A DNA stretch of 7,079 nucleotides from an uncultured Lachnospiraceae bacterium (GTDB lineage: Bacteria; Bacillota; Clostridia; Lachnospirales; Lachnospiraceae), in contig CACZOG010000063.1 in assembly GCA_902782715.1 (NCBI GenBank), positions 1-7,079 of the forward strand, read 5' to 3'. The notes beneath the pieces were generated by a model that worked only from the letters and a program-made list of their open reading frames with translations, was not told the DNA's origin and searched no databases. Positions 1 through 6,506 of the stretch are shown one piece after another (the first letter of the stretch is position 1; each line of letters opens with the position of its first letter). The translations under genes were made by a program, and so were the position numbers.

Positions 1-1428
1 CTGACCGGCGGTATGGCTTATGAGGCGCTTAATAACGCAGGCAAGGCAAATACCAAATTCATTGTTGTATTAAATGACAACAACATGTCGATCTCCGAGA
101 ATGTCGGAGGAGTAAGTCAGTATCTTAATAACATAAGAACAACGGAAACCTATCTTGAATTAAAAGAGGGTGTTAAAGGCAAACTTGCCAAGGTTCCAAT
201 GGGTAACGACATGATCCAGAAGATCCAGAAGGCAAAGAGTTCCATTAAGTCTTTCGTTGTCCCCGGAATGTTCTTCGAACAAATGGGCCTTACTTATTTA
301 GGCCCCGTTGACGGACATGATATTTCCGCACTTGTTAAAGTTTTAAACGAAGCGAAGAGATGTAAGACTCCCGTTCTGGTTCATGTTCTTACCAAGAAAG
401 GAAAAGGTTATATTCCCGCAGAGAGACATCCCGCAAGATTCCATGGTGCGGAACCTTTTGATATTGAAACGGGACTTCCGAAAAACAAAAAATCATCACC
501 CGACTATACGGATGTATTTTCAACCGTTATGTGCAAGATGGGTGAAAGAGATAAAGACTGCTGCGCGATCACGGCTGCAATGCCTGACGGTACCGGATTA
601 AAGAGATTCAGAAGCATGTATCCCGACAGATTCTTTGATGTAGGTATTGCGGAAGAGCATGCGGTAACCTTTGCCGCAGGTCTTGCCATGCAGGGATTAA
701 AACCCATTGTATGCGTTTATTCCTCATTCCTTCAGAGAGCATTCGATCAGCTTATCCATGATGTCTGCATTCAGAATCTTCATGTAGTGTTCTGCATCGA
801 CAGAGCAGGCCTTGTAGGAAGCGACGGTGAGACACATCAGGGTATTTTTGATCTTTCATATCTTTCCATGATCCCGAATATGTGCGTTATGGCGCCAAAG
901 AATAAATGGGAACTTTCCGATATGATCAAATTCGCCTTAAAATATGACGGACCGATAGCCATAAGATATCCGAGAGGAAAAGCTTATGACGGACTTCCCG
1001 AATTCAGAGCACCTGTCGTATTCGGTCAGTCGGAATGGATATTCAGAGAATCGGGGATCTGCCTTATCGCTGTAGGCAGCATGGTTAAGACCGCTGTTGA
1101 AGTGAGAGAAAAACTTAAAGCACAGGGCAAGAATGTTTCGATCATGAATGCCAGATTCGTAAATCCTCTTGATACAGAACTTATCAAGGAAGCGGTTTCG
1201 CTTCATTCACATATTGTTACGATGGAAGAGAATGTTCTATCCGGCGGATTTTCTCAAAGAGTCGGTTCATTCCTTTACAGCGAAGGACATTTCTGCAAGC
1301 ATACATCCATCGCGATTCCCGACATGTATGTAGAACACGGAAATGTTGATCTTTTAAAGAAAGAGATCGGTCTTGATGCGGATTCGATCGTTGAGAAGAT
1401 TTTAAAGGACGGTGAAGGACTTTCGTGA
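1..1428 (+). CDS. dxs: 1-deoxy-D-xylulose-5-phosphate synthase, 5'-truncated by the window edge
   Basis: This enzyme condenses pyruvate and glyceraldehyde 3-phosphate, using thiamine diphosphate, to give 1-deoxy-D-xylulose 5-phosphate. It is the cytosolic entry step of the MEP isoprenoid pathway and also feeds thiamine and pyridoxal synthesis. The frame is open from base 1 (LTGGMAYEALNNAG), so the ATG at 13 is internal; about 155 N-terminal residues lie upstream, judged against the 620-residue E. coli enzyme. Visible are the end of the thiamine-diphosphate motif (VVLNDNNMSISENVG), the linker FHGAEPFD with its conserved His, and the transketolase pyrimidine domain with IAEEHAVT, whose first Glu (codon 652-654) is the catalytic one. 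Also present are YSSFLQRAFDQ, IDRAGLVGSDGETHQG with the substrate-binding Arg, Asp and His, and RYPRG. The C-terminal domain ends in a typical way. No key residue is missing. The stop overlaps the tlyA start by 4 nt, indicating co-translation. Identification is essentially certain. Confidence 0.97.
   Translation: MTGGMAYEALNNAGKANTKFIVVLNDNNMSISENVGGVSQYLNNIRTTETYLELKEGVKGKLAKVPMGNDMIQKIQKAKSSIKSFVVPGMFFEQMGLTYLGPVDGHDISALVKVLNEAKRCKTPVLVHVLTKKGKGYIPAERHPARFHGAEPFDIETGLPKNKKSSPDYTDVFSTVMCKMGERDKDCCAITAAMPDGTGLKRFRSMYPDRFFDVGIAEEHAVTFAAGLAMQGLKPIVCVYSSFLQRAFDQLIHDVCIQNLHVVFCIDRAGLVGSDGETHQGIFDLSYLSMIPNMCVMAPKNKWELSDMIKFALKYDGPIAIRYPRGKAYDGLPEFRAPVVFGQSEWIFRESGICLIAVGSMVKTAVEVREKLKAQGKNVSIMNARFVNPLDTELIKEAVSLHSHIVTMEENVLSGGFSQRVGSFLYSEGHFCKHTSIAIPDMYVEHGNVDLLKKEIGLDADSIVEKILKDGEGLS
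1414..1419 (+). promoter_or_regulatory. Ribosome binding site that supports the GTG start of tlyA
   Basis: GAAGGA lies inside the last codons of dxs, 5 nt before a GTG at 1425-1427. It supports GTG as the true tlyA start, which is also where family homology begins (KERLDVLL). No in-frame ATG lies nearby. Confidence 0.8.
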
Positions 1429-2288
1429 AAGAGAGACTTGACGTACTGCTTGTGAATAAAGGGCTTGCATCCTCAAGGGAAAAGGCCAAGGCTCTTATTA
1501 TGAGCGGTATAGTTTATGTTGATTCGCAAAAAGAAGACAAGGCCGGTTCGCTTTTTGACTCTGAGAGTAATATAGAAGTTCGCGGCGAGACTTTAAAATA
1601 CGTATCGAGAGGCGGATTAAAACTTGATAAGGCAGTTACGGTCTTTAAACTTAATTTCGATGATTACATCTGCCTTGATATCGGAGCTTCCACAGGCGGA
1701 TTTACAGACTGCATGCTTCAGAACGGTGCTGTAAAAGTATATTCGGTTGATGTCGGACACGGTCAGCTTGACTGGAAATTAAGAAACGACGAACGCGTTG
1801 TCTGCATGGAGAAATGCAATTTCCGATACGTTACCGACAAAGATATCCCCGAGAAGATAGATTTCGCAGCAACCGATGTTTCTTTTATATCGCTTACAAA
1901 AATACTCATTCCCGCATACAATCTTTTAAAAGATGATTCTCTTATGGTCTGTCTTATCAAACCACAGTTTGAAACGACCAAAGAGAAGGTCGGAAAGAAG
2001 GGTGTTGTAAGGGATAAAAACGTACACGAGGAAGTAATAAAGAAAGTCATCGCTTTCTGCCGTCTTATCGGATTCGGTATAGAAGGACTTGATCATTCTC
2101 CGATAAAAGGACCTGAAGGCAATATAGAATATCTTTTACTTATAAAAAAATCGGGTGAGGAATATGTCGATCCCGAGATTTCGAATTCTTTTAAAGAAAA
2201 CGAAGAAGTGGATAAACTCAGTGCCGACGAAATTGAGATGATAAAGTCGGCAGTAAAAAGATCGCACGAGATGCTTGAAACTTTATAG
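1425..2288 (+). CDS. tlyA: TlyA-family rRNA 2'-O-methyltransferase (S4 domain plus FtsJ-like domain)
   Basis: TlyA proteins methylate the 2'-OH of cytidine in 23S rRNA (C1920), and some also act on 16S rRNA (C1409), using S-adenosylmethionine. The old name hemolysin A is misleading. The 287-residue product starts with an S4 RNA-binding domain (about 1-60: RLDVLLVNKGLASSREKAK), then the SRGGLKL linker and a Rossmann methyltransferase fold. The SAM loop DIGASTGGFTD is at 85-95. By comparison with the M. tuberculosis protein, the K-D-K-E tetrad is K66, D151 (DVSFISL), K179 (IKPQFE) and E235 (NIEY). The roughly 45-residue tail, partly acidic, is of ordinary length for Firmicutes. The start is GTG, overlapping the dxs stop as GTGA, so translation is probably coupled. 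Whether it modifies one or both rRNAs cannot be told from the sequence. Confidence 0.95.
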   Translation: MKERLDVLLVNKGLASSREKAKALIMSGIVYVDSQKEDKAGSLFDSESNIEVRGETLKYVSRGGLKLDKAVTVFKLNFDDYICLDIGASTGGFTDCMLQNGAVKVYSVDVGHGQLDWKLRNDERVVCMEKCNFRYVTDKDIPEKIDFAATDVSFISLTKILIPAYNLLKDDSLMVCLIKPQFETTKEKVGKKGVVRDKNVHEEVIKKVIAFCRLIGFGIEGLDHSPIKGPEGNIEYLLLIKKSGEEYVDPEISNSFKENEEVDKLSADEIEMIKSAVKRSHEMLETL

Positions 2289-2293
2289 GGGTG
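2287..2293 (+). promoter_or_regulatory. Ribosome binding site that decides the nadK start
   Basis: AGGGGTG overlaps the tlyA TAG stop (2286-2288) and ends 3 nt before the ATG at 2297, with its AGGGG core 5 nt away. An in-frame GTG at 2291 lies inside this site and has no good Shine-Dalgarno sequence of its own, so ATG 2297 is preferred. Confidence 0.7.
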
Positions 2294-2296
2294 ATT

Positions 2297-3142
2297 ATGA
2301 AGGTATTGATCTGTGTTAATCCTTACAAGGATAAGGATTTAAGCGTATGCAAAAAAATCTGTTCGTTCTTTGATGAGAAAGGCGTTTCATATGCAAAGCC
2401 TGTTCTTGTCAGCAAGGAAGCGAATATTAAAGATGAAGATGTCGAAGGCTGTGATGTCGCTCTGGTTTTGGGCGGCGACGGAACTTTAATGAGAACGGCC
2501 AAGAAATGCTCGAAATATAATATCTCAATTCTGGGTATCAATTTAGGACACTTGGGATTTCTTGCACAAACGGGAACCGAAGGACTTGAGAATACTCTGC
2601 TTCGTCTTATCGCGGGAGAATATACGCTTGAAGAAAGAATGCTTGTTACCGGAAGTATCTTTAGAAACGGCGAAAAGATCTTCGAAAGAGAAGCACTTAA
2701 CGATGTCTGCATCAACAGAGGCGGACAGCTTCAGATCTTAAATTATGAGATCTCTGTAAACGGAATGTTTTTAAAAGCATATGCGGCAGACGGTGTTATA
2801 ATATCAACCCCTACCGGTTCGACGGGATACAATCTTTCTGCCGGAGGGCCCATTGTGGAACCGAGTGCGGACATGATCCTTGTTACTCCCATAGCTGCTC
2901 ATTCTTTTATGAACAGAAGCATTCTTTTTAAAGCGGAAGACTCGGTTAAGATCACGATCGGCGAACCTCACGACGAGGAAGTCGGACAGACCGTTATCGT
3001 TCACTTTGACGGATTTGACAAACTTGATCTTTTAAGCAAGGATGAAATAGTCATTACGAAAAATGACAGGCATGTAAGTTTTATTCAGATGAACAATATC
3101 AATTTCCTTGAGACTCTTAACAGAAAACTTAGGGAGAACTAA
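2297..3142 (+). CDS. nadK: NAD kinase (ATP-NAD kinase family)
   Basis: NAD kinase phosphorylates NAD+ to NADP+ in the cytosol and so sets the NADP(H) pool, which among other things supplies the reductase after Dxs in the MEP pathway. From ATG 2297 the product is 281 residues, a normal length. It shows the NADK fold motifs in order: GGDGT at 59-63 with the catalytic Asp61, NLGHLGFLA at 82-90, ALNDV at 133-137 (NAD-binding Asn-Asp), and the glycine-rich TPTGSTGYNLSAGGP at 171-185, preceded by Asp165. The C-terminus FLETLNRKLREN resembles clostridial homologues. An alternative GTG start at 2291 would add two residues (MI); the ribosome binding site argues for 2297. The gene lies 8 nt after tlyA and is probably translated from the same message. 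Identification is secure; only the start is slightly uncertain. Confidence 0.95.
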   Translation: MKVLICVNPYKDKDLSVCKKICSFFDEKGVSYAKPVLVSKEANIKDEDVEGCDVALVLGGDGTLMRTAKKCSKYNISILGINLGHLGFLAQTGTEGLENTLLRLIAGEYTLEERMLVTGSIFRNGEKIFEREALNDVCINRGGQLQILNYEISVNGMFLKAYAADGVIISTPTGSTGYNLSAGGPIVEPSADMILVTPIAAHSFMNRSILFKAEDSVKITIGEPHDEEVGQTVIVHFDGFDKLDLLSKDEIVITKNDRHVSFIQMNNINFLETLNRKLREN

Positions 3143-3171
3143 ATACTTTCCTGTGGTTGTTGAGAAGGCCG

Positions 3172-3178
3172 AAAGGAG
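3172..3178 (+). promoter_or_regulatory. Ribosome binding site of recN
   Basis: AAAGGAG lies 5 nt before the recN ATG at 3184, near-ideal strength and spacing. It sits in the 41-nt nadK-recN gap, which shows no promoter, no LexA-type GAAC-N4-GTTC box and no terminator. Confidence 0.85.
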
Positions 3179-3183
3179 TATAA

Positions 3184-4875
3184 ATGCTATTAAATCTTCA
3201 CATCAAAAACTTTGCGCTTATTGACGAGATCGATATTGATTTTACCGAGGGACTCAATATCTTAACAGGCGAAACGGGTGCCGGAAAATCCATAATTCTC
3301 GGCTCTCTTAATATTGCTCTCGGCGCAAAGGCTGACAAGGATTTCATAAGGACCGGAGAAGAGTATGCTCTGGTTGAGATAACCTTTAAATCCGACAAAG
3401 AAGAATTCTTAAAAACTCTTGATGAAAACGATATATCCTATGAAGACGATATCGTCTGCATTCAGCGCAAAATTCTTCCCCAAAGAAGCGTTTTCAAAAT
3501 TAATTCACAGACAGTAAGTGCATCGTGTGTCAAAGAGATCGCCGATGCTTTGATTGACGTGTACGGACAGCATGATTATCAGAATCTTTTAAATTCCAGA
3601 AAACATATCGAGATCCTCGATGATTATTCGGCAGACGGATTAAAAGACTGTATAAGTGAATATAAAGATACATACACCGAATATATTAAGTTAAAGAGTC
3701 TTGCCGAGAGCCCTAAGACCGACGAAGTTAAAAGAGAAAGGGAGATATCCCTTCTTAAATATCAGATAAACGAAATAGAGGCTGCGGCATTAAAGAAAGA
3801 CGAAGAAGAAGAGGTTGAGAATAAATTACGTATCCTTGAAAACTCTTCAAAGATAAGAGATGCTTTATCAAGCGTTCAGGGTCTGATATTCGACAGCGAA
3901 GGCTGTGCTTCGAGCCTTACGGATATGGCTTTAAGAGATTTATCTTCTGTATCTTCATTTGATTCAAAACTTGAGGATCTTTTTGAAGAATTGAACAATG
4001 TTTCCTTATCGCTTTCCGATATCGAACGTGAAATGGGAAGACTGATTGAAGAGTTTGCACCAGATGACGAGGAACTTGACCGTATCAGGGAAAGATACGA
4101 TCTTATAAACGAACTCGAAAGAAAATACGGCCGTACTCTCGAAGATGTTCTTAAGTATCTTGACGAAAAAAAGAACGAACTTGATGAGATGACCGCATAC
4201 GAATCAAAGAGAGAAGAGATACTGAGAGATTACGAAAAGATAAAAGAAAAGCTCGCAAAAGTATCTTCCAAATTAAGCGAAAAAAGAAAAGAATATGCCG
4301 TTAAATTCGAAAAAGAGATAATCGAAGGCTTATCAGATCTTAACTTCAATCAGAGCAAATTCAAAGTGAACATTACAGAACTTGACGATCATACATCAAA
4401 CGGGAAAGATAAAGTCAATTTCGAGATTTCACTTAATCCCGGAGAACCTTACAAACCTCTTGAGAATGTATCAAGCGGCGGAGAACTTTCAAGGATCATG
4501 CTTGCTTTAAAAACTGCGGTTGCCGACAGGGATAATACCGAAACTCTTATCTTCGATGAGATCGATGCGGGAATATCCGGAGTAACAGCATGGAAGGTTG
4601 CCAAGAAACTTGCTCTTTTATCCCTTAATCATCAGATCATCTGCATTACGCATCTTCAGCAGATCGCTTCAATGTCCGATATTCATTTTGAGATCAAAAA
4701 GGAAGTGTCTGAGGATAAGAGGACCAATACTTATATAAATAAACTTGATAAAGACGGTGAAATAAAAGAGATCGCAAGAATGCTCGGTGATGAGAACGGA
4801 TCGGATAAATTCATCCAGAATGCTCTTGAGATCAAGAAACAGGCCCTTGATTACAAAAAACAAATTTCACGTTAA
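3184..4875 (+). CDS. recN: DNA repair protein RecN (SMC-like ATPase)
   Basis: RecN is a cytosolic SMC-like ATPase recruited early to DNA double-strand breaks, where it helps hold or bridge DNA for recombinational repair. The product is 563 residues, against about 553 in E. coli and 576 in B. subtilis. The N-terminal head has Walker A GETGAGKS (29-36) and the RecN-type Q-loop VYGQHDYQNLL (126-136). A charged coiled-coil region spans roughly 150-370 and contains the family signature RYDLINELERKYG (304-316). The C-terminal head has the ABC signature SSGGELSR (430-437), Walker B TLIFDEIDAG with Asp458 and Glu459, and the switch His490 in CITHLQQ. All ATPase residues are intact. It is the last gene of the dxs cluster; the usual upstream neighbour argR is absent. 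No separate promoter was seen, so expression probably depends on upstream transcription. Confidence 0.97.
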   Translation: MLLNLHIKNFALIDEIDIDFTEGLNILTGETGAGKSIILGSLNIALGAKADKDFIRTGEEYALVEITFKSDKEEFLKTLDENDISYEDDIVCIQRKILPQRSVFKINSQTVSASCVKEIADALIDVYGQHDYQNLLNSRKHIEILDDYSADGLKDCISEYKDTYTEYIKLKSLAESPKTDEVKREREISLLKYQINEIEAAALKKDEEEEVENKLRILENSSKIRDALSSVQGLIFDSEGCASSLTDMALRDLSSVSSFDSKLEDLFEELNNVSLSLSDIEREMGRLIEEFAPDDEELDRIRERYDLINELERKYGRTLEDVLKYLDEKKNELDEMTAYESKREEILRDYEKIKEKLAKVSSKLSEKRKEYAVKFEKEIIEGLSDLNFNQSKFKVNITELDDHTSNGKDKVNFEISLNPGEPYKPLENVSSGGELSRIMLALKTAVADRDNTETLIFDEIDAGISGVTAWKVAKKLALLSLNHQIICITHLQQIASMSDIHFEIKKEVSEDKRTNTYINKLDKDGEIKEIARMLGDENGSDKFIQNALEIKKQALDYKKQISR

Positions 4876-4887
4876 AGCATTTTGGTC

Positions 4888-4916
4888 TTTAAAGATTCGG
4901 ATTAATATTGTATAAT
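4888..4916 (+). promoter_or_regulatory. Probable sigma-A promoter of glgA
   Basis: A perfect -10 box TATAAT (4911-4916) follows TTTAAA (4888-4893, 4 of 6 matches to TTGACA) with a 17-nt spacer. Transcription would start near 4922-4925, giving a leader of about 75 nt. It sits in the only sizeable intergenic space, between recN and glgA. The weak -35 box and AT-rich setting leave some doubt. Confidence 0.65.
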
Positions 4917-4925
4917 ATACAATAT
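4905..4925. promoter_or_regulatory. Perfect dyad (10-bp arms) over the glgA -10 box, possible operator
   Basis: ATATTGTATA, a central A, then TATACAATAT form an exact inverted repeat covering the -10 box and the expected transcription start. That position suits a repressor operator. However, 19 of 21 bases are A or T, so chance is a real alternative, and no known operator consensus was recognised. Confidence 0.4.
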
Positions 4926-4934
4926 ATCGTGCAC

Positions 4935-4953
4935 TGCCGATCGAGAATCGGCA
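4935..4953 (+). other. Leader hairpin 1 upstream of glgA
   Basis: TGCCGAT, loop CGAGA, ATCGGCA: a perfect 7-bp stem in the predicted glgA 5' leader. It is followed by TAAATTG rather than a T-tract, so it does not look like a terminator for recN. It may be a folded leader element or a 5' stabilising stem. No known riboswitch class was recognised. Confidence 0.5.
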
Positions 4954-4959
4954 TAAATT

Positions 4960-4972
4960 GTGTTCGAAACAC
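4960..4972 (+). other. Leader hairpin 2 upstream of glgA
   Basis: GTGTT, loop CGA, AACAC: a perfect 5-bp stem 6 nt after the first leader hairpin and 17 nt before the glgA Shine-Dalgarno site. Alone it is weak; its interest is the tandem arrangement with hairpin 1. Confidence 0.4.
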
Positions 4973-4989
4973 TTCTGAAAGGAAGGTAC

Positions 4990-4995
4990 GGAGGG
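4990..4995 (+). promoter_or_regulatory. Ribosome binding site of glgA
   Basis: GGAGGG is a strong Shine-Dalgarno site whose GGAGG core ends 5 nt before the ATG at 5000. A second purine tract, AAAGGAAGG (4978-4986), lies just upstream; no alternative start codon matches it, so it may be an extra ribosome standby or decoy site. Confidence 0.8.
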
Positions 4996-4999
4996 TCAC

Positions 5000-6445
5000 A
5001 TGAAAAATATTCTTTTTGTAGCTTCGGAGGGCGTTCCATTTATAAAGACCGGAGGACTCGCTGACGTTGTAGGTTCTCTTCCGAAATGCGTGGACAAGCG
5101 TTATTTTGATATTCGTGTAATGATTCCGAAATACACATGTATTAAGCAGGAATTAAAAGACAAGATGGTTTACAAGACCTCTTTTTACATGGATTTTCAC
5201 TGGAAGAACGAATATGTCGGAATTCTCGAAGCCGAAGTTGACGGCGTAAAATATTATTTTATCGACAATGAATCCAAATTCGGCGGATTCCATCCATACA
5301 GTTCTAACGTATATGACGATATCGAGAAGTTTGCTTTCTTCTCAAAGGCTGCATTATCGGCAATGCCTCTTTTAGATTTCAGACCCGACGTTATCCATTG
5401 TCACGACTGGCAGACCGGACTTATTCCCGTATACCTTAAAGAAAGATTCCAGGGCAACAGTTTCTTCCACGGAATCAAGTCGATCATGACTATCCATAAT
5501 CTTAAGTTCCAGGGCAAGTGGGATGTGCCTGCTGTTAAGGACATAACCGGACTTCCCGATTATTTCTTCACTCCCGATAAACTTGAGATGTATAAAAACG
5601 CCAATCTTTTAAAGGGCGGTCTCGTATATGCGGATGCCATCACAACCGTATCCGATACATATGCAAAAGAGATCATGACTCCGTTCTACGGTGAAGGCCT
5701 GGACGGTCTTTTAAGAGCAAGAGAGAATGATTTAAGAGGTATCGTAAACGGAATCGATTATGACGAATATGATCCTTCGGTTGATAAATTCATTGATTTT
5801 AAATATAATGCCCAGAATTTCCGTAAGGAAAAGATCAAGAACAAACGTAAGCTTCAGCATGATCTCGGTCTAGAAGAAAACGATAAGATCATGATGATCG
5901 GTATTGTTTCAAGACTGACCGATCAGAAGGGTTTTGACCTGATCGCATACATCATGGATGAGCTCTGTCAGGACTATGTTCAGATCGTTGTACTCGGTAC
6001 CGGCGAGGAACAGTACGAGAATATGTTCAGACATTTCGATTGGAAATATAACAATAAAGTGTCCGCAAATATATATTATTCCGAATCGATGAGTCACAGA
6101 ATATATGCTTCCTGCGATGCGTTCCTTATGCCTTCGTTATTCGAGCCCTGCGGCCTTTCACAGCTTATGGCATTAAGATACGGTACAATTCCCATTGTAA
6201 GAGAAACAGGCGGTTTAAAAGATACTGTAGAGCCTTACAACGAGTATGAATCAAAAGGTACAGGTTTCTCATTCGTAAATTACAATGCTCATGAAATGCT
6301 CAATACCATTCGTTATGCGGAAAAGATCTACTATGACAGAAAGCGCGAGTGGAACAAGATGATCGACAGAAGCATGGCTGTTGATTTCTCATGGCAGGTA
6401 TCGGCCAACAAGTATCAGGAAATGTACGACTGGCTTATCGGTTAA
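5000..6445 (+). CDS. glgA: Glycogen synthase (ADP-glucose type, GT5 family)
   Basis: GlgA transfers glucose from ADP-glucose to the non-reducing end of an alpha-1,4-glucan, the chain-lengthening step of bacterial glycogen synthesis in the cytosol. The 481-residue product matches the family length (about 477 in E. coli). The N-terminal GT5 catalytic domain starts with ILFVASEGVPFIKTGGLADV, including the nucleotide-sugar loop KTGGL (16-20), and carries HCHDWQTGL (133-141) and TIHNLKFQG. The C-terminal GT-B domain carries GIVSRLTDQKG with Arg305 and Lys310, and the glucosyl-binding FEPCGLSQLMALRYGT with Glu382, followed by RETGGLKDTV. No signal peptide or membrane segment is seen. The gene appears to be a single transcription unit: own promoter and structured leader upstream, strong terminator downstream. 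No other glycogen gene (glgB, glgC, glgD, glgP) is in the window, so its pathway partners must be elsewhere. ATG 5000 is fixed by its ribosome binding site and the conserved N-terminus. Confidence 0.97.
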   Translation: MKNILFVASEGVPFIKTGGLADVVGSLPKCVDKRYFDIRVMIPKYTCIKQELKDKMVYKTSFYMDFHWKNEYVGILEAEVDGVKYYFIDNESKFGGFHPYSSNVYDDIEKFAFFSKAALSAMPLLDFRPDVIHCHDWQTGLIPVYLKERFQGNSFFHGIKSIMTIHNLKFQGKWDVPAVKDITGLPDYFFTPDKLEMYKNANLLKGGLVYADAITTVSDTYAKEIMTPFYGEGLDGLLRARENDLRGIVNGIDYDEYDPSVDKFIDFKYNAQNFRKEKIKNKRKLQHDLGLEENDKIMMIGIVSRLTDQKGFDLIAYIMDELCQDYVQIVVLGTGEEQYENMFRHFDWKYNNKVSANIYYSESMSHRIYASCDAFLMPSLFEPCGLSQLMALRYGTIPIVRETGGLKDTVEPYNEYESKGTGFSFVNYNAHEMLNTIRYAEKIYYDRKREWNKMIDRSMAVDFSWQVSANKYQEMYDWLIG

Positions 6446-6463
6446 ATAACATTAAATACAGTT

Positions 6464-6493
6464 CGGGGCACAGTTTTTGTGCCCCGTTTTTTT
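6464..6493 (+). terminator. Strong intrinsic terminator after glgA
   Basis: CGGGGCACA pairs with TGTGCCCCG (9-bp perfect, GC-rich stem) around the loop GTTTT, followed by seven T (6487-6493). It lies 18 nt after the glgA stop. On the reverse strand no T-tract follows, so it works in the + direction only. Its T-tract runs straight into the rqcH Shine-Dalgarno site. Confidence 0.95.
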
Positions 6494-6498
6494 AAGGA
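6494..6498 (+). promoter_or_regulatory. Ribosome binding site of rqcH, abutting the terminator
   Basis: AAGGA sits 8 nt before the ATG at 6507 and begins at the base right after the terminator T-tract. It fixes the rqcH start, which agrees with the conserved NFACT N-terminus MAFDG. Confidence 0.75.
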
Positions 6499-6506
6499 TA
6501 TAAATT

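Noticed and set aside
383..601. 72-codon + strand frame within dxs
   Set aside because: Out-of-frame shadow inside a conserved gene, with no recognisable domain.
2291..2296. In-frame GTG at 2291 as the nadK start
   Set aside because: It lies within the AGGGGTG ribosome binding site and has no suitable site upstream; ATG 2297 has correct spacing and matches the usual N-terminus.
2323..2715. 130-codon open frame on the minus strand inside nadK
   Set aside because: It lies wholly antisense to a well-conserved gene, has no recognisable domain, and its serine/leucine/phenylalanine-rich composition is what the reverse complement of this codon usage gives.
3147..3178. Possible pairing of CTTTC (3147-3151) with GAAAG (3171-3175) that could hide the recN ribosome binding site
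   Set aside because: Only 5 bp with a 19-nt loop; too weak to claim regulation.
4872..4892. Inverted repeat TTAAAG / CTTTAA at the end of recN, as a possible terminator
   Set aside because: The stem is 6 bp of almost pure A/T with a 9-nt loop and no following T-tract; too weak to terminate and likely chance.
6499..6504. TATAAA before rqcH as a -10 box
   Set aside because: Transcription would begin at about 6510, inside the gene and after the conserved ATG at 6507, and the matching -35 region falls in the terminator stem and is poor.
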